A DNA stretch of 64,000 nt. Source: Quillaja saponaria. Its lineage: Eukaryota > Streptophyta > Magnoliopsida > Fabales > Quillajaceae. Made by a program: the position numbers and the translations under genes. The notes below the pieces were generated by a model, which saw only the letters and a list, made by a program, of their open reading frames with translations, had not been told where the DNA came from and made no database searches. Positions within the stretch are counted from its first letter, which is position 1. Each line of letters begins with the position of its first letter. Shown here one piece after another: positions 49,818-61,029 of the stretch. The stretch is from NCBI GenBank assembly GCA_029379385.1, contig CM055612.1, positions 16,430,001 to 16,494,000 of the forward strand. Reading direction: 5' to 3'.

Positions 49818-52760
49818 ATGGTGAGGGTTTTATCCGTAGTGGGTTCATCTGTGGTGGATTCGCATACTTCTCCATGTTTGTGTTTGGATGCTCTGCCTAC
49901 AACTAATATGAACCTCAAGAGTGGTGGAGATGTGGCTTTGTCCAAGAATTCAATGAGGAGGAAGCAATTGGGGAGGCTTGGATCGATGGAATTGAGCAGT
50001 TCATTCATTGATTCAGGGCGAGTATGGCGGTTCTCTGTAAATAGGATCCCTAGGAAGCAGCGCAAGGATCGGAGATTGGTGATTGTCAACGAGATTGCTG
50101 GGCAGTATGAGGACAGTTTTGAGGATGTTAAAGCGGTAAGAAATCAGTTCCCAGTTATAATTTTGATGAACATTATGTAAAACTATGATGCTAACTCAAT
50201 TGGTTTGTTTAAATTAGGTAATTTCATTCCATTATATGGTGGATCTCTTCTTTTTTTGGTTGAGTTAAAGATGCATTGCGCTGCATTTGTGGTGTTTCAA
50301 TGTGTATTAGATATTAGAATTTATTAAGGTACTTTGTTGTGTTTTTCAGGGAGTCCTACTTATATGAAATTAGAGTGAGAGGTTTCTTTATTTTTTGTGT
50401 TGCTAATCATGAAGGAGAAACTTAATTCAACAGTTGGCATTGATGGAGTGATTAGTAACACAATTATACAGAATATCTCAATTACGATAGGAGGATGTGT
50501 TGTGTCATTTGCAAGCATAAGATTCATGGAAAGTCAAATTCTTTTCTATTTCATGAATTAGAAATATTTGAGCTGTTACATGTAACCAAAAAGTAGGAAG
50601 CATATGTACCAAACACAAGTAAGAAGCTTAAGAGAGAGAAACAAAAATGCTGACTGAAATTAGCTCTCTACCCAGAGATTCTTCAATGACTACTTTCTTC
50701 GCTGCTATCTAGCAGAAGCAGGAGATTGAAATGCAATTAGGGTATTATATAATTATTTGTTAACTGAAAGTCCACAAGTATTATCAGTGTGCTTGAGAGA
50801 GTATTAGTTACATAATTCAAGTTTCAAAATAAGTGTACGAGTAAAGTGAAGTCAGTAGCTTGCAGTACTTTTTTAAATTTTATTCTCATTTTAACAAATT
50901 TATCTACACAAGAAATGATGCAACCACAACATCTGTGCCACGGGTGTATATGTTTCAGAGTATTTTGGTTCTACCCGATACGACTTAATTACCATATGGA
51001 CGATAGTAGCAAAATCTTCCAGGCATGTCAAAACTAGTTAAAATGATTTGTGTGCTATGATATGTTTCTTTTTCTTGGATATGTTGAATTGGGATTTTGC
51101 CATCCTATGTATAGAACTGTTTCATGCATTCCAATCAATTAAGACTCTCCTTCATATGTGGCTAGCTATTTGTTTAAGTCGTATCCGTGCTTTTGAGTAT
51201 ATTTCAGGGCTCCTGTCTAGAAGTGAGTGTACAGTTGACTTTAGATAAAAATTAATCCTTGAAATTGACTAGTCATCTTCCTTGTATAACAAGTTTAGCA
51301 ATAGTGATTAATTGATTGATTGATTAATTGATGTTAGGTACACAAACATACAAATTCAGGGCTTACTTGCTCTTCCAAGAGAGACACAAGTTTTTTATTG
51401 CATTAGAGTATATATTCCTAGTTTCCTACATGTTCTACTAAGCTTCACTATCCTTTTTTACTTTTAATATGAATAAAGTTTTGCGTTATTCTTGCAATGT
51501 AACTGACCTTAAGTCTCTGGATGCAGCAAATTCTCAACTATTTCACATACAAGGCTGTGAGGACAGTTCTTACTCAGTTGTATGAGATGAACCCAACCCA
51601 ATATAGGTGGTTTTATGAGTAAGTGAGATAACCTTGCAAAATGTTCCCACAAAAGCTTCAATAATCAAGTAACTTGTCATTATTACTAATATAAGAAATG
51701 ATTTTCGGTACATTTGTCAGCTTCTGTCTTGTAGACTGGATGCAATTCCTGTATTATGAACTTGTGGAACAGTTAGGATTCAAAGTAATCATATGCTTTA
51801 CTTGAATTTAAAATGTTCTTAGTTTACTAGTAATAAAACTTCTATTTACTTGGATTTTAATTTACTGGTGGCTATGTTCAGATTACCTGAAACCCATCAA
51901 CTCAAAGCTGTCTTTTGAAATAACCTTTGGCTGTGCAATTTCAAAACTCACAGTACTGTTATAATATGATAGAAAGGACATGTCAGTTGCATGAGGATCC
52001 AAGAAGCAACTTGTGCAAATGTACATTGGGATAAACGTACACTTATTTATTCTCATTGTAATAGTATTATCTTGCTAACTGTTTCTCTTTTTTCGTATTG
52101 AAAGCTTTGTTGCAACGAACAAGCCAGGAGACGGCAAGCGTTTTATCAGGAACCTTGGGAAGGTAGTCTTCAATGTCCTTCATTTCAATGCTGATAATGT
52201 TCAGAAAAGGAAATTTGTTTTGCCTTTGTGGCTTAAATTTCAATAAAGAAGGATCTGAAGAGACAAACTCCATTCAATTCCAGAATTTAATACAAGAAAA
52301 TTTAAATATACTTCCTCCAATGCATCAGCTATGCTTGTAAAGAAACTGAGCTTTAGGATCAGAAAGATTATGTCTTGATGTTGGCCATGGTGTAACATAA
52401 TATATATATATTTTTTTCTTTTTTCATTTTACAGGAGAAACATGAGCTTGCTGAGAGAGTCATGGTAACACGGCTTCACTTGTATGGTAAATGGGTCAAG
52501 GTATCAAATTCAATAACTTAGTTAAATTTATTCAACATGTAAGGCATTGATGTTAATCTCTTTTCTTTGGGGGAGATGGGATGTAAAATGAATCCATTTT
52601 TTTATAAAACATTTTCTTTGTCATGTTTTTCATGTAGAAATGTAATCATGCTGAAATATATCAAGAAATCTCTGATGAAAACTTGGAGTTGATGAGGGAA
52701 AGACTAATGGAGACTGTAATATGGCCCTCAGATGACACCAACACAGAGAAGATCGGATAA
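49818..52760 (+). CDS. RBCX2: RuBisCO assembly chaperone RbcX, type 2, chloroplast
   Basis: Exons: 49818-50135, 51527-51618, 52105-52162, 52435-52500 and 52638-52760. All junctions are GT-AG and the phases agree, giving 657 nt and 218 residues. RbcX dimers bind the C-terminal peptide of newly folded RuBisCO large subunits and help them assemble in the stroma. The first 70-80 residues are Ser/Arg-rich and poor in acidic residues, as in a transit peptide. The mature all-helical domain shows QILNYFTYKAVRTVLTQLYE, MNPTQYRWFYDF, GDGKRFIRNLGK, ELAERVMVTRLHLYGKWVKK and LMRERLMETVIWPSDDTN. The central peptides and the end match the plant RbcX2 class more closely than RbcX1. The start is the ATG before VRVLSVVGSS; an upstream in-frame ATG at 49773 would add 15 hydrophobic residues and is less likely. 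No lesion is seen. Confidence 0.94.
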
Positions 52761-55305
52761 TGGGTCAGGACTTAATGTCACCTTGTTTTCCCTATGTTCC
52801 TAATTTAGGTTTAGTGTTATTACCAATCTTTCATTTCCCAGTGGGCAATTGATATTGTTTAATTTCCTTTGACCAATAAGGGTTGTTATATTGTATTCTG
52901 TAAATTGTATATATATGTATATGATCCATCAATATTAGTTAGTTTCAAATGAAGGACCTGGATCAATTTTTGGCATGTCTTGGAAACTAAAACACAACAT
53001 CCTACTTTGCATTTTTATCTGAATGGAAGAGCATGTCTTACTATAAAAAAGATAACAACGAGTTCTAATTCAGAGTTGGGGTTTGACGCTAGTAGAATGT
53101 GAGCAGTCATCTCTTCAGGCATTGGACTGTGATCTCAGTTGATGGGTTCTGTATTCATGAGATTCACCATAAACTTGTCTTGCATGTTTCAATCCAGAGA
53201 AATAGAAGGATAAAGGTATAAATGCTGTGTTGCCTTTGGTCTCCAAGCTGCTGCAGAATGTTTTAGCCCGCAAGCTAATTTCCAACTACATTTTCCTTGA
53301 GGTTCTGCATGCTATCAAGCATCAAATAATCGAAAGAAATAGGAATAAATTTCTATTACCGATGTTGGCCATTTGGTACTTCCTTGATAGTTACCATAGG
53401 CGTGTAGCTGCTCAATGATTTTACGTTAGTCTTCCTGGCCATGATCGGAAACCATTGTTAATTATAGTAGAACTCGTCCCAAAAACAATATCTTGGGAGG
53501 AGGGTGCTCTAATTCTAATAATCTCAAAAGCTGTGAGCAAATAATGTGAGAATGCGAAACTAGCCCGTACAATCAACCACTATTGTCCATACAACCAATG
53601 AGTTACTTGCATAGCCCATCCTAAATTTTTCTCATTTAACTAATTATCTCCTTTCTGGCTGTCATTTATCAATCGTTCGGTTCAGAAAGTTTGGTCCAGG
53701 TATTATGAAGGAACTATTTATTTCTATCGCCCCATTAATTTAAATTCGTTGTGTAACTGCTTGGAATTTTGGGAAGCTAGAAAATACCTAATAACAAGGA
53801 AATGGATAATGAATAAGCCTGGAAATCTTGATTATAGTATGTTTTCTAATGACCATGAGCTTTAAGCTACAGGATGGGCTGCCTTCAGTTCGATGTCTCT
53901 TCATGAAACTTTAGAAGTTATTTTTTGGGTATTGCCTAGAAGCCTTTTGCTGCTGGGAATGTTTTCCTCTACCTACTAAATCCAGTGGTTCTACCTGATG
54001 ATTCTTGTCGAATCTAGTGTCTTGGGTTGTAGATTTAAGAATGTGTTGGCTTGGTCTATTGTGCAGCACTAGGGTATTGAGTCTAGGGCATATGTTTAAT
54101 CAAATTAAGACCCAGAGATGTAATTATACACAGCTGAGACTGTCACAACTCACAACCACCATCCATAAAGCCTTATCTAGGATATTGAGTACCATACTAG
54201 CACCAAAAACACATCATGGTTATTCAGAAAGACATTATGGACATTCAGAAGTAAAGTGTGACAAATTTCATTACTTGGCAGGCTCCATGGCAGTAAAAAT
54301 AACAATTTGGCCAAATTGGTCAAGAAGAAATAGATGGGAATTAATTAATGAAAGAGAGAAGCAAGATTACAAAGCATGATCATGAGAATGAAAAAATCAA
54401 CTTTTGGGGATAAGCCAGAACATTGGGGGATTATGTAACCAAGACTGTTAATATACTAGGGCTCTTTAAACATCCGGGACTGATAGATTGGAGCTGAAAC
54501 TATTATGTTCTGCATTTTACAAATCTGATGGACACTGTCAACTCATATCGTACAACATTATATCCTACAGAACTGCTTTGATCATCTACAAAAGTAATAT
54601 ATGAATCAAGGAAACGAGATTTTGAAGGTAACTTGGTCAGGAGTGTTCAGATAATAAAAAAGCTCTCACACTGATCTGACTGGTAAAAAAATGAAACCAA
54701 CGTGTTACACCTGAAAAAGTAAACATAAAAATGCAAGCAGAAGATGTTAGAAGGAAAATACTTCCATTAGAAGCTAGTCCCAGGCATCCAGGTAGATAAG
54801 GCAGGAGAGAACATAGTTTAGGAATGTAAATCCAAGACAAAATCAAATGAACTGGATTTAAAGAAGAAACCAATTTATAATTAAATTAATTATAGCATTC
54901 AATTGCCATTACCGGTTCATCCTATTGAAAATTTGAAATTTCTTAGCCTATTAAAACTTTGAACTGATGCCATGTTTACAGAGGATACTCCACTTTTACC
55001 ACATATAGCATTCAATTGCTATTATCAATTGAATAATTTTTAGTAGTTTTAGTTTCTCAGAGTGTTAGGAATATTTTTTTTTTAACTTGCATAAAGGCAG
55101 ATTAGCCAAATAACAGTTTTATAACTGCTCAAGAAGTTTGAATAGAACGATTAACTGAAACATACCTTTCAGGAAGCTGACCACAGCAAACTTGGGTACT
55201 ATCTTACATATGAGACGAATACAACAAACCAAACTTCATCAAAGTTCCTTCTTTTTGCATGGGAGTCAAGGGTTTTCTGCTTTGCTTCAAGGGGAGGGGC
55301 GTTTA
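52761..55305. other. Intergenic region between RbcX and the armadillo gene
   Basis: Holds the 3' ends of two convergent genes. Open frames at 53227-53418 and 54005-54379 (plus) have no recognised domain and no splice or neighbour support. They could be chance or relics of unidentified repeats. Confidence 0.5.
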
Positions 55306-58300
55306 TCACATTGAACCAGCACCAAAAGTCATAAACTGCCCAAGCGCTGTTCTTACACGAAGCTGCATGAAATAGATATTCTATAATGATTTAACAAAAT
55401 TTCAAAATTGTCAAGTATAAACAAATCAAAGTTATGATGAAATTGAATGACCTTTACATCCATGCAAGGATCATTGACCATGCTCTTTATTTGAGAAACT
55501 ACACCAGTACTGCGCAGTTTTACAACCCGACTAAATGCTCCAGGACTTGATGGAAAAGTGATGTTTATTAAAACCCAGATGGCAGCCGTACGTAAATTGC
55601 TGTTATTACTCCGCAAAAACTTGATCATGAACGAGTGCATCTGATTATCTGTCTGTGAAAGGAGTTGCTGCATTACTGCTTCTTTATGAAACTCATTGCC
55701 ACTTGCAACATTGCTGAATACATACATTCCCTGCACAAATATAAAGGTTGAGGTGTCATAATTAGCTAGAATGACAGAATTAACCTTTTCCTCACTTATT
55801 TGAATTATATTAAGTGTTGCTACTTCTACTATGGAAAAATAACAGCTTACACTCTTCTATTCTGCCCTTCCAGATTTCTGGAGTGTTCTAAGTCGCTATC
55901 TGCCAAAGGCCTGTTCAAGAAGCCTTGTACAATTATATTTAGAATTCATCAACTTTGAAGAATTTTAGAAATCATGTTACCATTTTAATTTAATAGCTCA
56001 ATTCATATTATGTTAAACTTCACTTGTTCTGTAGTGTGAAATTTAGTAAGCATACTCGCTTATCGTAATAAATGACATGTTCATATCATTTCCTGCGTTA
56101 GGGTGCTTTCCCAACTAGCCCATGAGTCCAAAAAGTTATTGCAACAAGAAGTCTATATCCCAAATCAATGGGGTTGGCCGCATGGATCCTGACAAAGCTA
56201 GTTGGTATCCTCCATGTGAATTCATTTCTGAATTAATTCCTGTCCATGGATAAATTCACTTGTACACCTTTCATACTCATCTTTCTTCACCAATTCTACC
56301 CACATAGTTTTTTGGTATTCCTATAGTCTACTTTGGTCCTCCAACTTGAATCTTCACACGTTTTCATACAGGACCATTTACTTCCCTACGATGCACATAG
56401 CCAAATCATCTTAAACGATTCTCACTCATTTTCTCTTTGATTGGAGCTATAGCTGAATATCTTCATTTTGTATCTTATGATTATCTTTCCTTGTATTACC
56501 ACACAATCACCTTAACATTCTCATCTCTGTAGTGCTCATTTTCTCAACATTTCATGAAGCATAACAGGGTATATGACAACTCTATAAAATTTACCTTTTA
56601 GCTTTAAAGGTATACTACAGTCACACAAAACTCCCAAAAGGTTTCTCTATTTCAGCCAACCAGCTCTAGTTCAATGTGAAACACCCTCTTCCATATCTCC
56701 ATCATATTGAATTATAGATCAAAATATTTATACTGCTCGCTAGTTGGAATATCTTGACCCTCAATATTAAGCAAACATTTCTCCTTCACGATTGATATAG
56801 TTTCTGTTGGTGAAACTAGAACGGAGATCAATGCTAAGCTAGAATTATGAAAGCATTCTCAAGAATCTAGAGGTTTGAAATTAAGTAGAACTAAAACTGA
56901 GTATATTAAGTGTATGTTAAATAGAGCCAAAAAGTCATTGTTCAAGAAAAAAAAAAAAAAAAAAAGATTCCGTATTAGTACATGCACAAAGCATTTAAAC
57001 CATTTCCTTTATTATTATTATTTTATTCTGACTAGCATCCTCTCATTGTAATTTGTAATAATATATTTCAAACCAACATGAGACACTTTTAAGCTTCACA
57101 AATAGCAAACAATCATCAAGTTATTGCTTTACAAAGAACCTAACATGTTGCAGAGAATAATTTCACGATTGATTGCAAAGCTCACAATTTCGTTAATTAT
57201 GAAACAACCTGATCCCCTCTGTCCAACCAAAAAAATAAAAATAAAATGAAGCTACTGTTTTCATTACTTCTAGGGGTCTTGAAATTTTCGTTTCCTAAGT
57301 ATCAGTTTTATCATTTTTTTTACTTTTGGATATAAAAGAGATTCCATTAAGGAAGAAGATAAGTTTTAGGGTAGCCCTATTTCCACGCTCATTACAGTTG
57401 GGTACACGCTGAATGCTTTCCAGCTAAGCAGAGTCATCCTCATCTTTAATTTCTTGGGCTTTCAATTCCTCTTTTTAGCATTTCAATTCAAGTTGTGATT
57501 GTAGTCACAATCATTTTTGCTATTAATTTTGCTTTCTCTCTTCTCACCAAAGCAACGGTAACCCAACTAACAAATTTTGAATTTCACTGTTACACGGTAG
57601 AGATTGGGTTTTATCCAACTAGCAAATAAAATAATTCAATCTCTCTTCAGCAACAACCACCAGGTAGAAATCTCATCCAGATTCACAATAGCAGCTTCCA
57701 AATAAATTCCTTTTTCACTAAGGTTTTACTGAAATCAAAATGAAGAGATTGACAATAGAGAGTAAAGTTAGTAAACACTTGTTGGTGGTTTATGATCATA
57801 AAGCATTGGCAGGGAAGTGGGTATTCAATTAGGCATTATAATTAATGGGTTTCCCCATTTGCATTCAATTTTCAAAGGAGAAGAAAGTTAATAAAACTAG
57901 ATTAAAAATTCATCTTTCTTGTTTGGTTTAGGTTTGTGATTGGTGAAGGATTAAATGGTGGAACTGATAATGAGATCAAGAACTGCCACCATGCACTGCC
58001 ACTCAGTTGGATTCCACAAAGAATCGAAGGCTTATGTATGAGGTGTGTGATAATATATTGGGAGGAGGTGTGCAGAGCCTTAAACCTCCATCTGACAGCA
58101 GCCTAAGAAACCCATTAAAGAGAAGAAACAAGAACCAACAAGGCGGGCGACCATAGATACAATTACATGTCAGCTTTTCAGTTTTCTTTTTTCTTTTTTT
58201 GTCCTTACATGCATAGCTGGGTAACATTCAGCATGTACTAAGCATGGAAATAACACTACACAAGTTTTTATTAATGTTCTAAGGGTGGTAGGAGGCAAAT

Positions 58301-59501
58301 TGAAGGCTGACAAGACATTTCTCAACATCAAGATAAAGAATCTTAAAACCACAATGAATTATTTCAGGTTTTTATTTGGGTAGGTGATCACTAAAGATGG
58401 TAGTTTAGGTAAATGCCTAGCCCTCAATATACTACAGATTACACCAATTTAATATTCAAAATAATTAAGAAACATCTAGTGTAAATTAATATGTTCTTGT
58501 ATATGTTATGCCCTTAAGTAACCAAAATATTAAAATTCAGGAATTACTTGTAAAAGTAATGTTAATAATAGAGATGTGCTCTCTTTGCCGTGATTTGGGG
58601 AGTTTCATGTGAATGTAATACAAGAATTTTTTGTGATCGTTGTCTTCCGTGGCATTTCGTTGGGATAAGATTGTCTTTTTTGCTTCTCTTTGGTGTTTTG
58701 CTTCAGGAGCTTTTCAGTGTGCTCCTTTAGCATATATGCAACGTGATTGGAGATCATTATTGTTTTAAGCTTACATTTTTATTTATCATTTCTGTTTTTG
58801 TTTTAGAGGACTTCTTGTCCTTTCCTGTATTCATCTCTTAATGAAATTTATTTTTCTATCAAAATAAAAATAAAAATTAAGACATGGCAATCTACATCAT
58901 AATCCTAATCCCTAAAGAACAACAATGGATTCCAAATGTTATTTACAAGGTCATCTCATAAGAAAGATTTCTAACCTGTATCCCAATCTCATCTTTTGAA
59001 ACATTCTGTAATTGCCTCCCAACAGCATCTAATATTAGTGCATCTTCAGCCATTACATACTCAACAGAGTCTACACATCCATCAATAAGATTGCGGACAA
59101 GGGCAAGAGCTTGCTCTTGGACAGAAGGTTCAGGATCTGTAGGGCATAACACATAATCATATAAGTACAGCATCATCAGAAAGACTCTGATCTGTCAATG
59201 AAGATTATTATTCTTTTTATATATATAAGTAATGATAACTGTCAATGAAGATTATATGACCATTACCACAGATAAGGCTTGCAAATGATGATGCTGTCAA
59301 CTCCATAAAAACTCCTTGTTTACAGATTTTGTCTGCAAGGAATATCAAGTTCCTTAAGGCCCATAATGCATTTAACCGTATAGTTGAATCCATAGATTTA
59401 ATTAATTGGACAAGCTCCTTCACGCCACCACATCGTATGAATGTTGACTTATGCGGCAAGAAGTCAACCACTATGTTGCTGATAGCTCTGAGGGATGCAA
59501 C
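55306..59501 (-). CDS. ARMC8: Armadillo-repeat protein of the ARMC8/GID5 type, C-terminal exons only
   Basis: Four coding exons read on the minus strand: 59501-59267, 59136-58976, 55730-55452 and 55362-55306. Junctions are GT-AG and in phase, ending at TGA, for 243 residues. Armadillo-type helices are clear in VKELVQLIKSMDSTIRLNAL, WALRNLIFLADKICK, DPEPSVQEQALALVRNLIDG and GMYVFSNVASGNEFHKEAVM. NLRTAAIWVLINITFP follows, and the C-terminus is LRVRTALGQFMTFGAGSM. The VQEQALALVRNL segment and ending are typical of ARMC8, the homologue of yeast Gid5/Vid28 and a scaffold subunit of the GID/CTLH ubiquitin ligase. The 5' exons must lie beyond 59501, probably past the right edge, because full proteins are more than twice this length. 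A 3.2-kb intron holds LINE remnants. Assignment to ARMC8 over other armadillo proteins is good but not certain. Confidence 0.82.
56110..56790 (-). pseudogene. LINE (L1-type) remnant: C-terminal end of the reverse transcriptase ORF
   Basis: The minus strand reads LNIEGQDIPTSEQYKYF, then GDMEEGVSH-stop-TRAGWLK, LLGVLCDCSIPLKLKGKFYR and VVIYPVMLHEM. It ends in the familiar MRPTPLIW-type stretch near 56195-56175. These are the conserved positions after the RT core of plant L1-like elements. Many stops show it is long dead. It lies within the 58975-55731 intron of the armadillo gene, in the same orientation as the gene. Confidence 0.75.
58590..58880 (+). pseudogene. 3' end of a LINE, plus strand, in the armadillo-gene intron
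   Basis: Reads RWDKIVFFASLWCFASGAFQ followed by YMQRDWRSLLF, the terminal LWASL...RDW signature of plant L1 elements. A short 3' untranslated region with CTTAATGAAATTTATTTTTC and an A-rich tail (58860-58880) follows. The 5' part is missing, as is usual for 5'-truncated insertions. It is antisense to the host gene. Confidence 0.65.
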
Positions 59502-59639
59502 CTGGAAGAGAGAAGGAGGAGATATATACTTAATAAAATCAAGTAACAGTGAGGTATCATCTGGTCAAAAATGGGTAACAAGTAGTGCTGTTATAGATAA
59601 AGTAAATTTTGAAGGACAATAATGGTAATGAAATTCTGC

Positions 59640-61029
59640 AAAAATGCTACATTAAAAGTTATTACCACGGGCCTGATTAAATAATAGCCATATTTAGAAC
59701 TAAATATAATTATATCAGTGGTTATAATATACTAGCTGTACCATTACTATTATTTTCAGTGGATTTGATAATGGATAAAAGTTCAGTGCTTACTTTTTGC
59801 TTCTTGAAAAATAATACTGAGAAGATTCAGCAAGAAGCCTGATGAGGGCTAAGATTTGATTATCATATTGTCAAATCCTTTTATCTAAGCCAGAACATAT
59901 TTCACTTCTTCCCTTTCATTACCATCTTTCATAGAAAATTATGACACTTGAGTGACTTTCAGCGCCAAATCTTAAGCTTTCAGCACTAAATTTTCAAATT
60001 TCATGAAAGGGGACTGAGAACAGGCATACATTGCTTTGTTTTATCATGGACAACCATCAAACAAAAGATTAATGAGTGAGCCATCTATGCTAAGATTATG
60101 AAAATGCTACAAACTCAAAATTGTCAAAACAATTATTCTAAAAGTATTCTCAATCACAAGAGATGATTTTATATTTTTTTTTCAACACATTTTGCCCCTA
60201 AAATTTCACCCATTTGTCTATTTTATCTCTCAACATTTTATTTGGTCACCTTCACCCTTTAACTTTAATGACTAGATCAACTAGCTAATACAAAGAATTA
60301 ATGTGGTTCGTCCAAGGCAAAAGAGACAAAAGGATTACACTATCAAAATGATGAAGACCAAAGTACAACCCTAAGAGATGATGCCTTTATATATATAGGC
60401 TACAATAAAACTCAAATCTAGTCGAAAACAAGTCTAAATCTCAATATTTCTCCTTCAGGTCACAAAAACAATGTCATGTCAGGTTGGATCTCATAATAAA
60501 TGTTGGTTGCAGTGTCTTCTCGTGCATAACAGATGTTAGTAACTAACGTCCATTTTGATTCATTTGTGACTAATATTATCTTTAAGTATGTGATACAAAC
60601 CCACGACCCTTACGGGTCTATGCCAGAAGACGCAAACAGCAACTTGCAAGTGATAGAGAAGAGGAGTTAGTTGCTGACCAATTCTTATCTTTATTTGGTC
60701 TTGCTGATTGTTTGATATAGCTTGCGGATTATTCGATACAGTTAGCACAAGAATAGGGAGGTGGAAACTAACTAGCTGTTGAACAAGTGATTTGAAGGAG
60801 TGGTGATAAGTTCCAACGTTCTCCACAATCTCAGGCTTTCTGTTTTGTTGTTTTCCAAATAAACCTAGGAATTTTTATTATAAATAGACCTAGGTTATTT
60901 ACATTTGTCATCATCTAAAAGTTATTTGAAATTCCAATTTGTACTGGAGATTTGTCCATCTCGAACATGACTATTTCAGCAATAATACCTTCACTCGATC
61001 ACTTTCCATTCTTTTGTCCATCTTAAATC
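59640..61029 (-). other. Intron or element 3' region; probable chromovirus LTR within
   Basis: Between the last recognised armadillo exon and the chromovirus pol. The part next to pol (about 60400-61029) should contain the element's 3' untranslated region and LTR. A TATATATATA box lies at about 60391-60400. No second LTR copy is available in the window to set limits. No armadillo exon was recognised here. Confidence 0.35.

Noticed and set aside
49679..50089. Minus-strand frame of 136 codons over the first RbcX exon
   Set aside because: It is antisense to a well-supported coding exon with canonical splicing; a shadow frame.
53227..53418. Plus-strand frame of 63 codons downstream of RbcX
   Set aside because: No domain, no splice support and no conserved neighbour; likely chance, although its composition is not extreme.
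54005..54379. Plus-strand frame of 124 codons between RbcX and the armadillo gene
   Set aside because: The peptide shows no recognisable domain and lies in the 3' intergenic region of convergent genes. I could not support it as a gene.
58003..58352. Two overlapping minus-strand frames in the long armadillo intron
   Set aside because: No armadillo or LINE similarity was seen and the intron splices across them in phase.
59329..59622. Plus-strand frame antisense to the armadillo exon
   Set aside because: It overlaps the exon at 59501-59267, whose minus-strand armadillo helices are clear.
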